From positions 1 through 56,403 of the forward strand of contig JAIENY010000074.1 of NCBI GenBank assembly GCA_019750915.1: 56,403 nucleotides of DNA, written 5' to 3'. How positions within the stretch are numbered: the stretch's first letter is position 1; each line of letters starts with the position of its first letter. Positions 44,797 through 54,188 of this stretch are shown piece after piece. This stretch comes from Xanthobacteraceae bacterium. GTDB lineage: Bacteria > Pseudomonadota > Alphaproteobacteria > Rhizobiales > Xanthobacteraceae. The notes under the pieces were generated by a model. The model was not told the DNA's origin, ran no database searches, and worked only from the letters and a program-made list of their open reading frames with translations. A program made the position numbers and the translations under genes.

Positions 44797-45843
44797 ATGT
44801 TGGCGCCATCCTTTCGTTTGACCGATCTTGCGCATGGCGGCGGTTGCGGCTGCAAGCTGGCTCCGTCAGTTTTGCAGGAATTGCTTGCCAATCAGACCGC
44901 TGCTACCCCGTTCGCGCAGCTCCTGGTCGGCACCGAAACCGGCGACGACGCCGCTGTCTGGCAGATCGACGACAAAACGTGCATCATTGCCACCACCGAC
45001 TTCTTCATGCCGGTTGTCGACGATCCGAGGGATTTCGGACGAATTGCTGCAGCCAACGCAGTGTCGGACATCTATGCCATGGGCGGCAAGCCGATCATGG
45101 CGCTCGCGATCCTGGGCATGCCGCTCGGCAAGCTACCGATCGAGACCGTGCGGGGTATCCTGGACGGCGGCGCATCGATCTGCGCCGAAGCGGGAATTCC
45201 GATCGCGGGCGGTCATTCGATCGATTCTGTCGAGCCGATCTACGGACTTGCCGTCATTGGATTGTGCTCGCCTGACAACGTCCGCAAGAATTCGGGAGCG
45301 CGCGTGGGCGACGCATTGATCCTCACCAAGGGTATCGGTGTCGGTGTCTACTCGGCCGCGTTCAAGAAACAGAAACTGTCCGATCCGGACTATGCGGAGA
45401 TGATTGCCTCGACGACACTCCTGAACAAGATCGGCCAAGTGCTCGGCGAAAATAACGATGTCCACGGCATCACCGACGTCACCGGCTTTGGACTTCTGGG
45501 GCATGGCCTTGAGCTGGCACGCGGTGCAAATGTCTGTTTGAAGATCGAATGGGAGAAGATTCCGTTCCTCAACGACGCACAAGCGCTGGCGCAATCCGGC
45601 TTTATCACCGGAGCTTCCGGGCGCAACTGGGCGAGCTACGGTCATCAGGTCATCTTGCCGGAAGGATTGGAGGAGTGGCGACGCGCCCTGCTCACAGACC
45701 CTCAGACCTCGGGTGGCTTGCTGGTCGCCTGCAAGGCTGACCAGGCCGGCGCGATCCGCGCAAAGATCGAATCTGCGGGTTACCCGCGTGCCAGCATCAT
45801 CGGTTCGGTCGTTGCGGGCGAGCCTGCCGTCGAGATCGCCTGA
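44797..45843 (+). CDS. selD: Selenide, water dikinase (selenophosphate synthase)
   Basis: 348 residues, standard length. HGGGCGCK at 13-20 is the N-terminal active motif, with Cys17 (not selenocysteine) and Lys20. Later motifs are [31 protein letters not shown] (metal/ATP site) and [19 protein letters not shown]. It makes selenophosphate for SelA. Same direction as the fdh operon; its stop is three bases from the convergent small gene at 45847. Confidence 0.96.
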   Translation: MLAPSFRLTDLAHGGGCGCKLAPSVLQELLANQTAATPFAQLLVGTETGDDAAVWQIDDKTCIIATTDFFMPVVDDPRDFGRIAAANAVSDIYAMGGKPIMALAILGMPLGKLPIETVRGILDGGASICAEAGIPIAGGHSIDSVEPIYGLAVIGLCSPDNVRKNSGARVGDALILTKGIGVGVYSAAFKKQKLSDPDYAEMIASTTLLNKIGQVLGENNDVHGITDVTGFGLLGHGLELARGANVCLKIEWEKIPFLNDAQALAQSGFITGASGRNWASYGHQVILPEGLEEWRRALLTDPQTSGGLLVACKADQAGAIRAKIESAGYPRASIIGSVVAGEPAVEIA

Positions 45844-45846
45844 AAT

Positions 45847-46224
45847 TCAGTGCGAACTAGCTTCCTCGATTTTCATCCGCAAACCGCGGCGATCGAAAAA
45901 TTCGCCATGCTTGATCAGCGACCGGTCGCCCTCAAGATGCCGGGTGAGCGACTGAAGTCGCTGTCGTGCGAGTGTGTCGTCGATCAACCCGTCTTTATCG
46001 GCACGATAGAAAACCGCGCCGTTCCATTCCGCGCCGGCCGCGGCAAGCAGCTCCGTCATGTCCGCCCATCGCGTCTCATCGCCGATGATGTGGAGGTAGG
46101 ACGACGCCAGCAGAGAAACCGACGTCTCGCCGATCTCCACCAGCACAATGAGCATTGTGAACGATCCGACGCTCGCGAAGGTCTCGACAAGCCAATCGTC
46201 GAAATCGGTGGTGCGTTCGGTCAT
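45847..46224 (-). CDS. Small uncharacterised protein downstream of tRNA-Sec
   Basis: 125 residues from ATG at 46224, 22 bases after the end of the tRNA-Sec gene. The open frame reaches back to 46605, but that part covers the tRNA and selB and reads as low-complexity shadow sequence. Visible features: an acidic start (MTERTTDFDDWLVETFASVG), a hydrophobic strand region FTMLIVLVEIGETSVSLLASSYLHIIG, and a charged end with SLTRHLEGDRSLIKHGEFFDRRGLRMKIEEA. No signal peptide or clear membrane helix. I do not recognise the family; position after selA-selB-selC suggests a link to selenocysteine or formate dehydrogenase use. Confidence 0.62.
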   Translation of the reverse strand: MTERTTDFDDWLVETFASVGSFTMLIVLVEIGETSVSLLASSYLHIIGDETRWADMTELLAAAGAEWNGAVFYRADKDGLIDDTLARQRLQSLTRHLEGDRSLIKHGEFFDRRGLRMKIEEASSH

Positions 46225-46246
46225 CGAATATCCGTTGCGCGGAAAG

Positions 46247-46342
46247 TGGCGGAAGAGAGCGGGAGTCGAACCCACCAAAGACAGGCTCGCTGCCTCACTC
46301 GGATTTGAAGTCCGAACGCCCCACCGGGGACGATTCTCTTCC
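46247..46342 (-). tRNA. selC: tRNA-Sec (anticodon TCA)
   Basis: 96 bases on the minus strand with encoded 3' GCCA. The acceptor GGAAGAG pairs with CTCTTCC, the anticodon loop is CTTCAAA (anticodon UCA), a long variable arm follows the anticodon stem, and the T-arm is GGTTCGACTCC. Length, long extra arm and UCA anticodon are diagnostic of selenocysteine tRNA. The 5' half (46295-46342) is also the last 15 codons and stop of selB. Confidence 0.95.
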
Positions 46343-48292
46343 ATGTCTCTCAGTGGACGATTGCACCAGAGGACCGAATAAGTCCAGCCGACGCTTGTTG
46401 GCGCGGCGCATATCGTCCTTGTTGACCGTGATCCCGTGACGGTCGAAGAAATCCAGAATCTGGATGGCGACCTTGCGACCATTGTCGACCCGGTCGCGGA
46501 ACTGCGCGGCAGTAAAAATCCCGTTTTCGGCGCGTTCGGAAAGATCCGCCACGATGCCGACCATCTCATGGACCGTGCTGCGCAGAAAGAAATGGTCAGG
46601 GGCAACTTCGTCGGTCCATCCCATCCGCCCGGCGAGTTTCAAAAGCCTGCGGACATCGCGCTCGGGACTCGCGGTCACATTTGCAATGTCGCGGACACGC
46701 GGCGGTCGGAACCGGACCTCTCCCCCCAACAGAGGCTGGATCGACGACCATGACTTTTCATCCTTCGGTGAAAGATGAACAACGTGCGTAGCGAGCCGCA
46801 CGAAAGCACCGTCAAGCACGATCCTGCTCTCTGAAGCCATCCGCGAAAGCGCAGCGATGAACTCCGGCGCCGCCAGACGTGGCTGCGACGAGAACCGCAA
46901 TTTCTCGCGCCCCAAACCCTGCAGGTCAGGATTTTCACGATGATAGCTCGCGAGATGCCCGGTCAGGTTTGAGACCAGATCCTGCCAGCGGCCGGGCGCG
47001 AGAGCGATCTTCGATTTTCCGGCATCGAGAATGACCAGATTCAACGCCCTGGCGATGCGTGCTTCATCGTCCGAAGCGAGGGCACGATCTCTTACGAACG
47101 CGGAAATATCGTGAGCAAATGGCGCCACCGTCAGCAGCATCTCGAAAGCCTCGCGCGGGTCGGCCAGCGACAGCGCTGCACGCTGAGCTTGCCGCTCGGG
47201 CGTCCGGCGCCGGCGCGCAGGCGGGCGCAGATCTATGAAAAACCCGCCACCGATGGTCCGCCGCGCGGAAACGTCACGGATCACATATCGATCCGGCGCC
47301 GCGGCGGCGATCGGCCTTTCAAGAACGAGCTGAACGTCTGCGATCGTGCCGGGCAGGATGGGCCCATCGCCCAGCAGCACAATATGCGCGCCAACTTCCG
47401 CCGAGCCATGGTGCAACCGCACAGGAAACCATTGCCGGAGCGGCTTATTTTCGTCGGCCAACACACGCAGCCGCGCATCGATCCTGTCCGTCGGAGCGTG
47501 CAGCGACCGGTCGAGTACGACATCACCACGATGAATATTGTCTTTGGTGACTCCGTCACCGGCAAGATTGAGTGCGCAGCGATCACCCGCTCGCCCGATC
47601 TGAGCGGGACGGTTTTGTGAGTGCAGGGAGCGCACCCGCGCCTGCAAACCCGACGGGCTTATCGTGACATGATCCTCGACCCGCACGACACCGGATAACA
47701 CAGTGCCGGTGACGACAACGCCGATGCCGGAGAGCGTGAACACGCGGTCCACCGCCAGCCGGAACCGTCCCTCGCTCGCGCGAGCCGATAATTGCTTCGC
47801 GCCGACGGTCAGCCTGCCGCGAAGATCGTCGATGCCCTCGCCCGTTGCCGACGAAACCGCCAAGATATCGGCGCCTTCAAACGTAGTACCCGCGATAGCC
47901 TCGCGAATTTGCACCGTCACTTCGGCTATTCTCTCCGGCGAAACAAGATCGGATTTTGTAAGCGCGACAATGCCACCAGAAATTCCGAGCAAATCGATGA
48001 TCGCCAGATGCTCGCGCGTCTGCGGCATCACGCCATCATCGGCCGCGATCACCAACAGCGCGAAATCGATGCCACTTGCCCCTGCGAGCATGGTGTGAAC
48101 CAGGCTCTCATGGCCCGGAACATCGATAAAGCCAACGATGTCGCCGCCCGCGACGGGCAAATAAGCAAAACCGAGATCAATAGTGATGCCGCGTTCTTTT
48201 TCTTCTTTCAGCCGATCCGCATCGACGCCGGTGAGCGCTTTCACCAGCGAGGTCTTGCCATGATCGATATGACCTGCAGTTCCGATAATCAT
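46295..48292 (-). CDS. selB: Selenocysteine-specific elongation factor SelB
   Basis: 665 residues. GTPase loop [14 protein letters not shown] at 7-20, [15 protein letters not shown] (G3) and ALTKSDLV (G4), then EF-Tu-like beta domains and C-terminal winged helices that bind SECIS RNA ([25 protein letters not shown], then [26 protein letters not shown]). Family proteins usually end near RRLDLFG; here about 20 extra residues follow, and the final 15 codons plus TGA are read out of the tRNA-Sec gene. It starts 31 bases after selA. Confidence 0.95.
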   Translation of the reverse strand: MIIGTAGHIDHGKTSLVKALTGVDADRLKEEKERGITIDLGFAYLPVAGGDIVGFIDVPGHESLVHTMLAGASGIDFALLVIAADDGVMPQTREHLAIIDLLGISGGIVALTKSDLVSPERIAEVTVQIREAIAGTTFEGADILAVSSATGEGIDDLRGRLTVGAKQLSARASEGRFRLAVDRVFTLSGIGVVVTGTVLSGVVRVEDHVTISPSGLQARVRSLHSQNRPAQIGRAGDRCALNLAGDGVTKDNIHRGDVVLDRSLHAPTDRIDARLRVLADENKPLRQWFPVRLHHGSAEVGAHIVLLGDGPILPGTIADVQLVLERPIAAAAPDRYVIRDVSARRTIGGGFFIDLRPPARRRRTPERQAQRAALSLADPREAFEMLLTVAPFAHDISAFVRDRALASDDEARIARALNLVILDAGKSKIALAPGRWQDLVSNLTGHLASYHRENPDLQGLGREKLRFSSQPRLAAPEFIAALSRMASESRIVLDGAFVRLATHVVHLSPKDEKSWSSIQPLLGGEVRFRPPRVRDIANVTASPERDVRRLLKLAGRMGWTDEVAPDHFFLRSTVHEMVGIVADLSERAENGIFTAAQFRDRVDNGRKVAIQILDFFDRHGITVNKDDMRRANKRRLDLFGPLVQSSTERHGRESSPVGRSDFKSE

Positions 48293-48323
48293 TGTCTAAA
48301 TATGGTTCGGACCGGCGCGGTAT

Positions 48324-49730
48324 TCAAAGCGCTCTGACGTCCAGTTCGGAGAGCATGGCAACGAAGGCATTTTCGTCTTCCAGACAGCGCAAATCGAGGA
48401 TCAGCCCGCCATCGGCAATACGTCCGATTACGGGGCGCTGTAATTTCCGTAACGCCGCAGCAAGCCGCTCCAGGGCTCCCCCGGAGTCGGAACGAATGGC
48501 GAGCCCGACACTGGAAAGAACATCGAGGGGTAGCGCGCCGGACCCGATCTGGCTTTCGCAATCGCACGACTCAACGGTAAATGCTGCACCCAGCGCCTTC
48601 GCAAACACAGGACGCAGACGCTGTGCCTGGGCAGCGATATCCGCCTTGCCGCGTGCCAGCATTCGCAAGGTCGGCAACCGTTCGGCGAGACGATCGGGAT
48701 CGCGGTAAAGCTTCAGCGTCGCTTCCACAGCGGCAAGCCTGATCTTGTCGACGCGCAATGCGCGCTTCATCGGATTACGGTTGATCTTCTCGATCAGCTC
48801 ACGCTTCCCGACGATGAACCCCGCCTGCGGCCCACCGAGCAGCTTGTCGCCGGAGAATGTGACAATCCCAGCCCCCTCCGCCACCGCTTCGCTTACGGTT
48901 ATTTCCTTCTTCAATCCGTATCGCGACAGGTCAATCAGCACGCCCGAACCAAGATCGTTCAACAGTGGCACGTCCGCCTCATTTGCGATCGTCGCAAGTT
49001 CACCCGCCTCAACTTCAGCGGTGAAGCCCTGGATGCGATAGTTCGAGGTGTGAACCTTCAGAATGACGCCGGTGCGCTGGCTCAATGCAACGCGATAATC
49101 CTTGGGATGCGTGCGATTTGTTGTGCCGACCTCAACCATGATGGCGCCCGCGCGCGCCATGATGTCCGGCATACGAAATGCGCCGCCGATTTCGATCAGC
49201 TCACCGCGCGAAACAACGGCCTCACGGCCTAGCGCCAGCGTGTTGAGACACAGCAGTACCGCAGCTGCGTTGTTGTTAACGATCGTCGCGTCTTCAGCGC
49301 CGGTCAATTCGCACAAAAGCAAGCGCACATGATCGTCGCGCTCGCCGCGTTTGCCGCTCGTCAGATCGAACTCCAACGCAACTGCGCTATGCATTGCAGC
49401 GACGGCTGCCTCGACGGCCTGCTCGGCCAGCAACGCCCGACCGAGATTCGTATGAAGAACCGTACCAGTCAGATTAAAAAGCGGGCGCAGCCCTGATCGG
49501 TCCTCTGCGGCAAGCAGGGCTAACGCGCTGTGCGCCACATCATTCTCCGAGACGGCGACGTCCTGTCCCGCCTTGACGGCCGCGCGGACATCTTCCAGCA
49601 CCGAGCGAATGGCCTTTGTCGCAGCCGATTGTCCAAAGCGATCCAGCAAAGGAGCCGTTCCGGCGGCGCTGAGCACCGCGCTCACCGACGGAAGCTTTCG
49701 AAACCCTGGCCGTTCCGTGATCGATCCCAT
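48324..49730 (-). CDS. selA: L-seryl-tRNA(Sec) selenium transferase
   Basis: 468 residues. The PLP lysine is K296 in TFSGDKLLGGPQAG; FNLTGTVLHTNLGRALL and EFDLTSGKRGERDDHV are family motifs. It converts Ser-tRNA-Sec to Sec-tRNA-Sec with selenophosphate. First gene of the selA-selB-selC-(small protein) unit on the minus strand, convergent with fdhABC-fdhE-selD. Confidence 0.96.
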   Translation of the reverse strand: MGSITERPGFRKLPSVSAVLSAAGTAPLLDRFGQSAATKAIRSVLEDVRAAVKAGQDVAVSENDVAHSALALLAAEDRSGLRPLFNLTGTVLHTNLGRALLAEQAVEAAVAAMHSAVALEFDLTSGKRGERDDHVRLLLCELTGAEDATIVNNNAAAVLLCLNTLALGREAVVSRGELIEIGGAFRMPDIMARAGAIMVEVGTTNRTHPKDYRVALSQRTGVILKVHTSNYRIQGFTAEVEAGELATIANEADVPLLNDLGSGVLIDLSRYGLKKEITVSEAVAEGAGIVTFSGDKLLGGPQAGFIVGKRELIEKINRNPMKRALRVDKIRLAAVEATLKLYRDPDRLAERLPTLRMLARGKADIAAQAQRLRPVFAKALGAAFTVESCDCESQIGSGALPLDVLSSVGLAIRSDSGGALERLAAALRKLQRPVIGRIADGGLILDLRCLEDENAFVAMLSELDVRAL

Positions 49731-50027
49731 ACGCCGTCGTCGCTATCGCCTGAACAAGGAAATTCGTCCACAGCGCAGGTTGACGTTTTCGACGTCCCCC
49801 AGCACTGGATATCTTAGTTATGCCGATAATATCAGCGCGAGTCACTATCAGAACAGGGCACGGGCCGGCCACAAATTATTGAAAAGACGATCAATCGCAG
49901 CCTGCCCCGCCTTGGTCACGACGTTGGTGAGCCTGTCGCGACCAACGGTCTTGCCAGTATGGCGACCACATCATCGTGCACTTCACACCGATCGTTTTAG
50001 AGACGACATTTACGGCTGGTACCAGCG

Positions 50028-51035
50028 ATGAATAAATGCATAAAGCACGCCATGACCCTACCAACGATATTGATGATTTCGCTCGGTGGCACGATCACCA
50101 TGACGCAGGGTGCCAGCGGAGGCGTCGTGCCGACGCTCGACGCGAGTGACCTGGTCCGCACTGTGCCCGGACTGGATGCCGTGGCAAAAATTGAGACCTT
50201 GCCGCTCTTGCGCAAACCGAGCGGCTCCTTGAGCCTGAATGACCTCATGGCCACTGCTTCACTCCTCAATGAGAGGCTCGGCAAAGATATTGCCGGCGCT
50301 GTTGTGATTCAGGGCACCGACACGATTGAGGAATCCGCGTTCGTGCTTGATCTTCTCCTCGCCGGCGACGCGCCAGTCGTCGTCACCGGCGCGATGCGGA
50401 GCCCCGAAGCTGCGGGCGCGGATGGTCCGGCCAATTTGCTTGCCTCCGCCATCGTTGCTGCAAGCCCGGATGCACGCGGGCGCGGTACGCTGGTCGTCCT
50501 CAACGACGAGATCCACGCCGCGCGGTTCGTCCAGAAAAGCCATACAGCGCTGCCCTCGGCGTTTCGCTCACCGCTATGCGGCCCGATCGGACTGGTGACC
50601 GAAGGTCGCGCCCAATTCCAACTGAACCACCACCGCAATCCAACCTCGATATCTGCGTTATCGAATGCCGACCGTCCTGTCGCGTTGCTCAAAATCAGCC
50701 TTGGTGACGATGGGCGCATGATTTCAGCTTTGCCGTCACTTGGCTTCGCCGGTGCCGTGGTCGAGAGCATGGGCGCGGGTCATGTGCCCGCCGATATTGT
50801 GCCGCTGCTTTCAGCCTTAACGGAGCAAATTCCGGTAATACTGGCTTCGCGCGTGAACACTGGACCGACCTTCACACGCACCTATGGGTTTCCTGGCTCC
50901 GAGATCGATTTGATCGGCCACGGAATGATACCGGCCGGCGCGCTCAGCGGCCTGAAGGCGAGACTGTTGTTAGCGTTGCTGCTGCGATCGGGATCGAATC
51001 GCACCCACATTCGAACCGCGTTTGAACGATATTAG
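50028..51035 (+). CDS. L-asparaginase family protein
   Basis: 335 residues; ATG at 50052 (MTLPTILMISLGGTITMTQ) is an alternative start. The first catalytic Thr is in SLGGTITM and the second in VIQGTDTIEESAFVLDLL; VVVTGAMRSPEAAGADGPANLLASA is the third family block. No clear signal peptide, so probably cytoplasmic. It hydrolyses asparagine or a related amide. Stands alone, convergent with the universal stress gene. Confidence 0.9.
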   Translation: MNKCIKHAMTLPTILMISLGGTITMTQGASGGVVPTLDASDLVRTVPGLDAVAKIETLPLLRKPSGSLSLNDLMATASLLNERLGKDIAGAVVIQGTDTIEESAFVLDLLLAGDAPVVVTGAMRSPEAAGADGPANLLASAIVAASPDARGRGTLVVLNDEIHAARFVQKSHTALPSAFRSPLCGPIGLVTEGRAQFQLNHHRNPTSISALSNADRPVALLKISLGDDGRMISALPSLGFAGAVVESMGAGHVPADIVPLLSALTEQIPVILASRVNTGPTFTRTYGFPGSEIDLIGHGMIPAGALSGLKARLLLALLLRSGSNRTHIRTAFERY

Positions 51036-51047
51036 ATCACGCCGTAT

Positions 51048-51872
51048 TTAGCGCGAAAGAAAAACACAGCGCGAAGGGCGAGTCACATACTGCCGCGTGA
51101 CTCCGCCCAAAACCCACTCCCGAAAGCGCGAATGACCGTAGGCACCCGCAACGACAAGACCTGCACCTATGTTGGAAGCAATGTCGTCGAGCTTGGTCGC
51201 GGCATCATCGACCACCGTCTCGGCCAGCGCCGAAGCAGAGATTCCGTGCGCGCCGAGCCACGCCACGACATCGTTTGTCCGGGCAAGCGCCTCTTCCTTA
51301 TCCGTGGATTTGCATACTTCGGCCACCGTGACGTCTTGCGCCTTGGAGAGAAGCGGTAGCGCATCGAAAACCGCGCGCCGCGACTCTTTGGTGTCCTTCC
51401 AGGCGATCAATATCCGGCGCAGGTCGAGCCATGTTTCCGACTCCGGGACAACGAGAACCGGACGCCCGACTTCCATCACGAGATCGCTCGGGCTGGCACC
51501 CGCATAAGGGTCGGCTACCGATTCGGAACGTACGCTGGTCACGATCAAATCTGCGCTGCGTGCCTGAGTGGCAACGAAATCGTTTGCAAAAATCAGGGCG
51601 GAACGCCATTCGATGTGCCTCGTTCGCTTTGCCAGAACGCCGCGAAATTCGGCCTCAGCATCCGCGAGCTGCTTTCGGATCGCTTCCTCCTCGGCCAGAA
51701 GCAGTTTCTGGGCGTATTCACCCTCGGCAAAATACAGTGGCGGGCGCACCTCTGAAGCCGCGATCCCAATGACACGCGCGTCAAAGCGTTCGGCAAGGTC
51801 GGCAGCCACAACCAGACAAGCGCGGTTTGAACGGTCCAACGTCATGCTGACGGCAATCGACTTGTAATCCAT
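51048..51872 (-). CDS. Universal stress protein (two Usp domains)
   Basis: 274 residues from ATG at 51872 (GGAG six bases upstream). Domain 1 is about 1-140 (KSIAVSMTLDRSNRACLVVAADLAERF). Domain 2 is about 150-274 and ends with AGAYGHSRFREWVLGGVTR, matching the ATP-binding G-x2-G-x9-G signature. Such double Usp proteins are commonly induced by low oxygen in this order. It shares the 51943-51956 FixK-type site with the divergent CBS gene. Confidence 0.87.
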   Translation of the reverse strand: MDYKSIAVSMTLDRSNRACLVVAADLAERFDARVIGIAASEVRPPLYFAEGEYAQKLLLAEEEAIRKQLADAEAEFRGVLAKRTRHIEWRSALIFANDFVATQARSADLIVTSVRSESVADPYAGASPSDLVMEVGRPVLVVPESETWLDLRRILIAWKDTKESRRAVFDALPLLSKAQDVTVAEVCKSTDKEEALARTNDVVAWLGAHGISASALAETVVDDAATKLDDIASNIGAGLVVAGAYGHSRFREWVLGGVTRQYVTRPSRCVFLSR

Positions 51873-51942
51873 GCCCTTCTCCAAAAAATGCGACACCGGA
51901 CGCAACACTCTAAGATCGTTAAACTAAACAGCTGAAGATGCG

Positions 51943-51956
51943 TTGATCTGCATCAA
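51943..51956. promoter_or_regulatory. FixK/FNR box
   Basis: TTGATCTGCATCAA fits the consensus TTGAT-N4-ATCAA perfectly. It lies between divergent universal-stress (start 51872) and CBS-BON (start 52012) genes, about 62-77 bases from each start, so a FixK/FNR protein could activate both at low oxygen. Confidence 0.85.
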
Positions 51957-52011
51957 GAGATTTCCGCGGCGCAATCCTATGTTGGACATTAGTCAACTTT
52001 TGGAGGCCGAT

Positions 52012-52740
52012 ATGCGTGCCGATCAAATCATGAGCCGGGAAGTCATCATCGTCTCACCAGAGACGTCAATCACCGATGCCGCGAGCCTCATGCTGAGCCA
52101 CCACATCAGTGGTTTGCCGGTTGTCGACAAGTCCGGAAAATTGGCTGGCATTGTCTCCGAAGGAGATTTCTTGCGGCGTTCCGAACTCGGCACGCAAACG
52201 AAGCGTGGGTTTCTACGTGCACTCATCGCAGGTCCCGGCAAGGAAGCCGAGGAATTCACCCGTCAGACGGGGCGCAAGATCATCGATATCATGACGCCAG
52301 AACCGATCACCGTCACCGAAGACACTCTTCTCGAAGAGGTCGTCCGGCTGATGGAGAAGCATGACATCAAACGACTCCCCGTGGTCCGCAATGACAGGCT
52401 GATCGGCCTCGTGACGCGTAGCGATCTCCTACGCACCCTTGCCGGAATCGTTTACCCCTCGGCAGGTTCGTGCGAGGATGCGAATATTCGCGACAAGATC
52501 ATTCACGAGATCAAAAACGCAACCTGGTCTCCGGTCAGTCTTAAAATTATGGTTCATGATGGCATCGCGCACATTCAGGGAATCATCACCGACGAACGAT
52601 CACGGCAAGCAACGATCGTTGCCGCGGAGAATGTTCCCGGCGTTAAGCAAGTGCACGACCATTTGTGCTGGGTCGATCCGATATCCGGTCTGAGCGTGCT
52701 CTCGCCCGAAGACGAGGCGACCCAGGAAAAAACGGCGTGA
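52012..52740 (+). CDS. Tandem CBS-domain protein with C-terminal BON domain
   Basis: 242 residues from ATG at 52012 (GGAGG five bases upstream); an upstream in-frame ATG at 51943 lies inside the FixK box and is unlikely. CBS 1 at about 1-60 (ADQIMSREVIIVSPETSITDAASLML) and CBS 2 at about 90-150 (IIDIMTPEPITVTEDTLLEEVVRLM) bind adenine nucleotides. The BON domain (about 165-235, WSPVSLKIMVHDGIAHIQGIITDERSRQ) may contact lipids or proteins. The FixK box suggests low-oxygen induction. Confidence 0.88.
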   Translation: MRADQIMSREVIIVSPETSITDAASLMLSHHISGLPVVDKSGKLAGIVSEGDFLRRSELGTQTKRGFLRALIAGPGKEAEEFTRQTGRKIIDIMTPEPITVTEDTLLEEVVRLMEKHDIKRLPVVRNDRLIGLVTRSDLLRTLAGIVYPSAGSCEDANIRDKIIHEIKNATWSPVSLKIMVHDGIAHIQGIITDERSRQATIVAAENVPGVKQVHDHLCWVDPISGLSVLSPEDEATQEKTA

Positions 52741-52801
52741 AATAAAAGCACGGGTCAACAGGATTGAATAGAGCATCGACGCCGCTCTGCCAGAGGCACT
52801 A

Positions 52802-53500
52802 TTAGCCCGCGATCTCGTGACAAGCGACAATCGAAAATCTTGTCTCTGCGCTGTCCTGCCTGAACATGGCAATTCGATCAATCGCCAGAGATGTTATCCC
52901 GAGTGCACCAAACGACTGTTGGAGCATGGGCAGGATCGCCCGGCTTTGCTCCGGCTGTAGCGACCCGGTCAATGTCATGTGAAAGCGGAAGTCATCCATT
53001 ACGTAAGGATAACCCCACCGATCAAGATACGCCTGTTGCGAAGGCGTGAGCGTATCCGGATTTCTGCGAGCTCGATCCTCGTTGGTGAGGGGAGCACGAA
53101 AATCATCGAACTCCGCCACGCAATCGCTGGCAAGTGCGTTCAACTCCTCGTTCGTCACCGACGGCACAATGGCAACGAACGATTCAATCGGTCGAATCAC
53201 CGGTTCGATCACCGCTCTTGCGCGCGGCCTCTGCGAAAAACGGACAAGTGCCGCACGAAGATCGTCTTCCTTAACACCGGGCCTGAGAAAAAAGGGAGCT
53301 TTTAGCGTGGCATGAAAGCCATATTTGCGAGGATCACGCGTTAAATCAGCCCAGTCCGGGCGCGTCCGAAGGACGCCTTGTGCGAAATCGACGTCCACGC
53401 CCGAGTACGCATCATACCCAATTGTTTGTGCGCCGAAGCGATGAAGTTCACTGCGCGGTCCGGGCGCGTAATAAAGCGCATAACGTGGATAAGGGTTCAT
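52802..53500 (-). CDS. DUF1045/2H phosphoesterase-like phosphonate-locus protein
   Basis: 232 residues. The two H-x-T motifs of the 2H phosphoesterase fold are present: YGFHATLKAPF and FRFHMTLTGSL. The YALYYAPGPRSELHRFGAQTIGYDA start is typical of the DUF1045 proteins (TIGR03223) found in C-P lyase loci of proteobacteria. It lies 21 bases after the broken phnM-like gene on the same strand. The frame looks intact. Its exact phosphonate-related role is unknown. Confidence 0.85.
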   Translation of the reverse strand: MNPYPRYALYYAPGPRSELHRFGAQTIGYDAYSGVDVDFAQGVLRTRPDWADLTRDPRKYGFHATLKAPFFLRPGVKEDDLRAALVRFSQRPRARAVIEPVIRPIESFVAIVPSVTNEELNALASDCVAEFDDFRAPLTNEDRARRNPDTLTPSQQAYLDRWGYPYVMDDFRFHMTLTGSLQPEQSRAILPMLQQSFGALGITSLAIDRIAMFRQDSAETRFSIVACHEIAG

Positions 53501-53521
53501 GGGATGAAGATGAGACAGACG

Positions 53522-54150
53522 TTATTCCGCAGCAAGCCCGGCAATTCCGCTATCCACCATCCCCTGCACGCGCCGGCCATCAGTCAGAGGCACAAGCCGC
53601 CCGTTTGCGATCACTGCCACGACGCTTGGACGCCGTGCGACGCTGTCATCGACCAGAATAATGTCCGCACGCTTGCCTTGCGCGAGATGACCGCCATCGG
53701 TCAATCCGGCGGCCGAAGCCGGCGCTGACGAGATCAGGCTCCAAGCCCGCTAACGATAGGATTCCGTGGTCCACAAGACGAAACGCCGCGAACAACTGGG
53801 CGGGTAATAATAATCGGAAGCCAGAATCGAACATAGTCCCTTGGTTATTCCCTTGGCTATCAAGTCCGACGCCCTGGTCCAGCCGGTGTGGCTTCCGCCC
53901 CGCACCACATTGCGGCGCGCCGTAGACGATAAAGTCACCATGTTCAGCCGCATCGCGTGCCGTCTCCTCGTTAATCGGAAACTCCGCAAGCCTCACGTCC
54001 ATGTCGCGAAAGGCCTTTCGCATCCGGGGAGTCTTATCGCCGTGAGACAGCGTCGGTACGAGCGCCGCGCGCGCCGCGGCGGCGAGCCTCTCGATCGATG
54101 CGGGAACGTCCGCCGCGCGGGCCATCACATCCGGGACAAGGCGCGTGCAT
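53522..54150 (-). pseudogene. Frameshifted, 5'-truncated phnM-like amidohydrolase
   Basis: Remnant of a second PhnM-type protein. Pieces in order: [15 protein letters not shown] and [19 protein letters not shown], then AEFPINEETARDAAEHGDF and GAP; a shift near 53913 to NVVRGGSHTGWTRASDLIA and SILASDYYYP; a shift near 53801 to AQLFAAFRLVDHGILSLAG; a shift near 53722 to AAGLTDGGHLAQGKRADIIL, ending at 53522. At least three frameshifts, and the N-terminal half is missing beyond about 54150, where DNA related to phnL begins on the other strand. Not functional. Confidence 0.85.
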
Positions 54151-54188
54151 AACTGTCTCGCCGTCAATGCCTTGGACCTCGGCTTCCG

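Noticed and set aside
46225..46605. N-terminal extension of the small gene at 45847-46224
   Set aside because: The extension covers the tRNA-Sec gene and the selB end in another frame and has no protein-like character; ATG 46224 is used.
49731..50027. A 41-codon minus-strand frame (GRHTGKTVGRDRLTNVVTK...) between selA and the asparaginase gene
   Set aside because: No start with a ribosome site, no recognisable family, and too short to support as a gene or a remnant.
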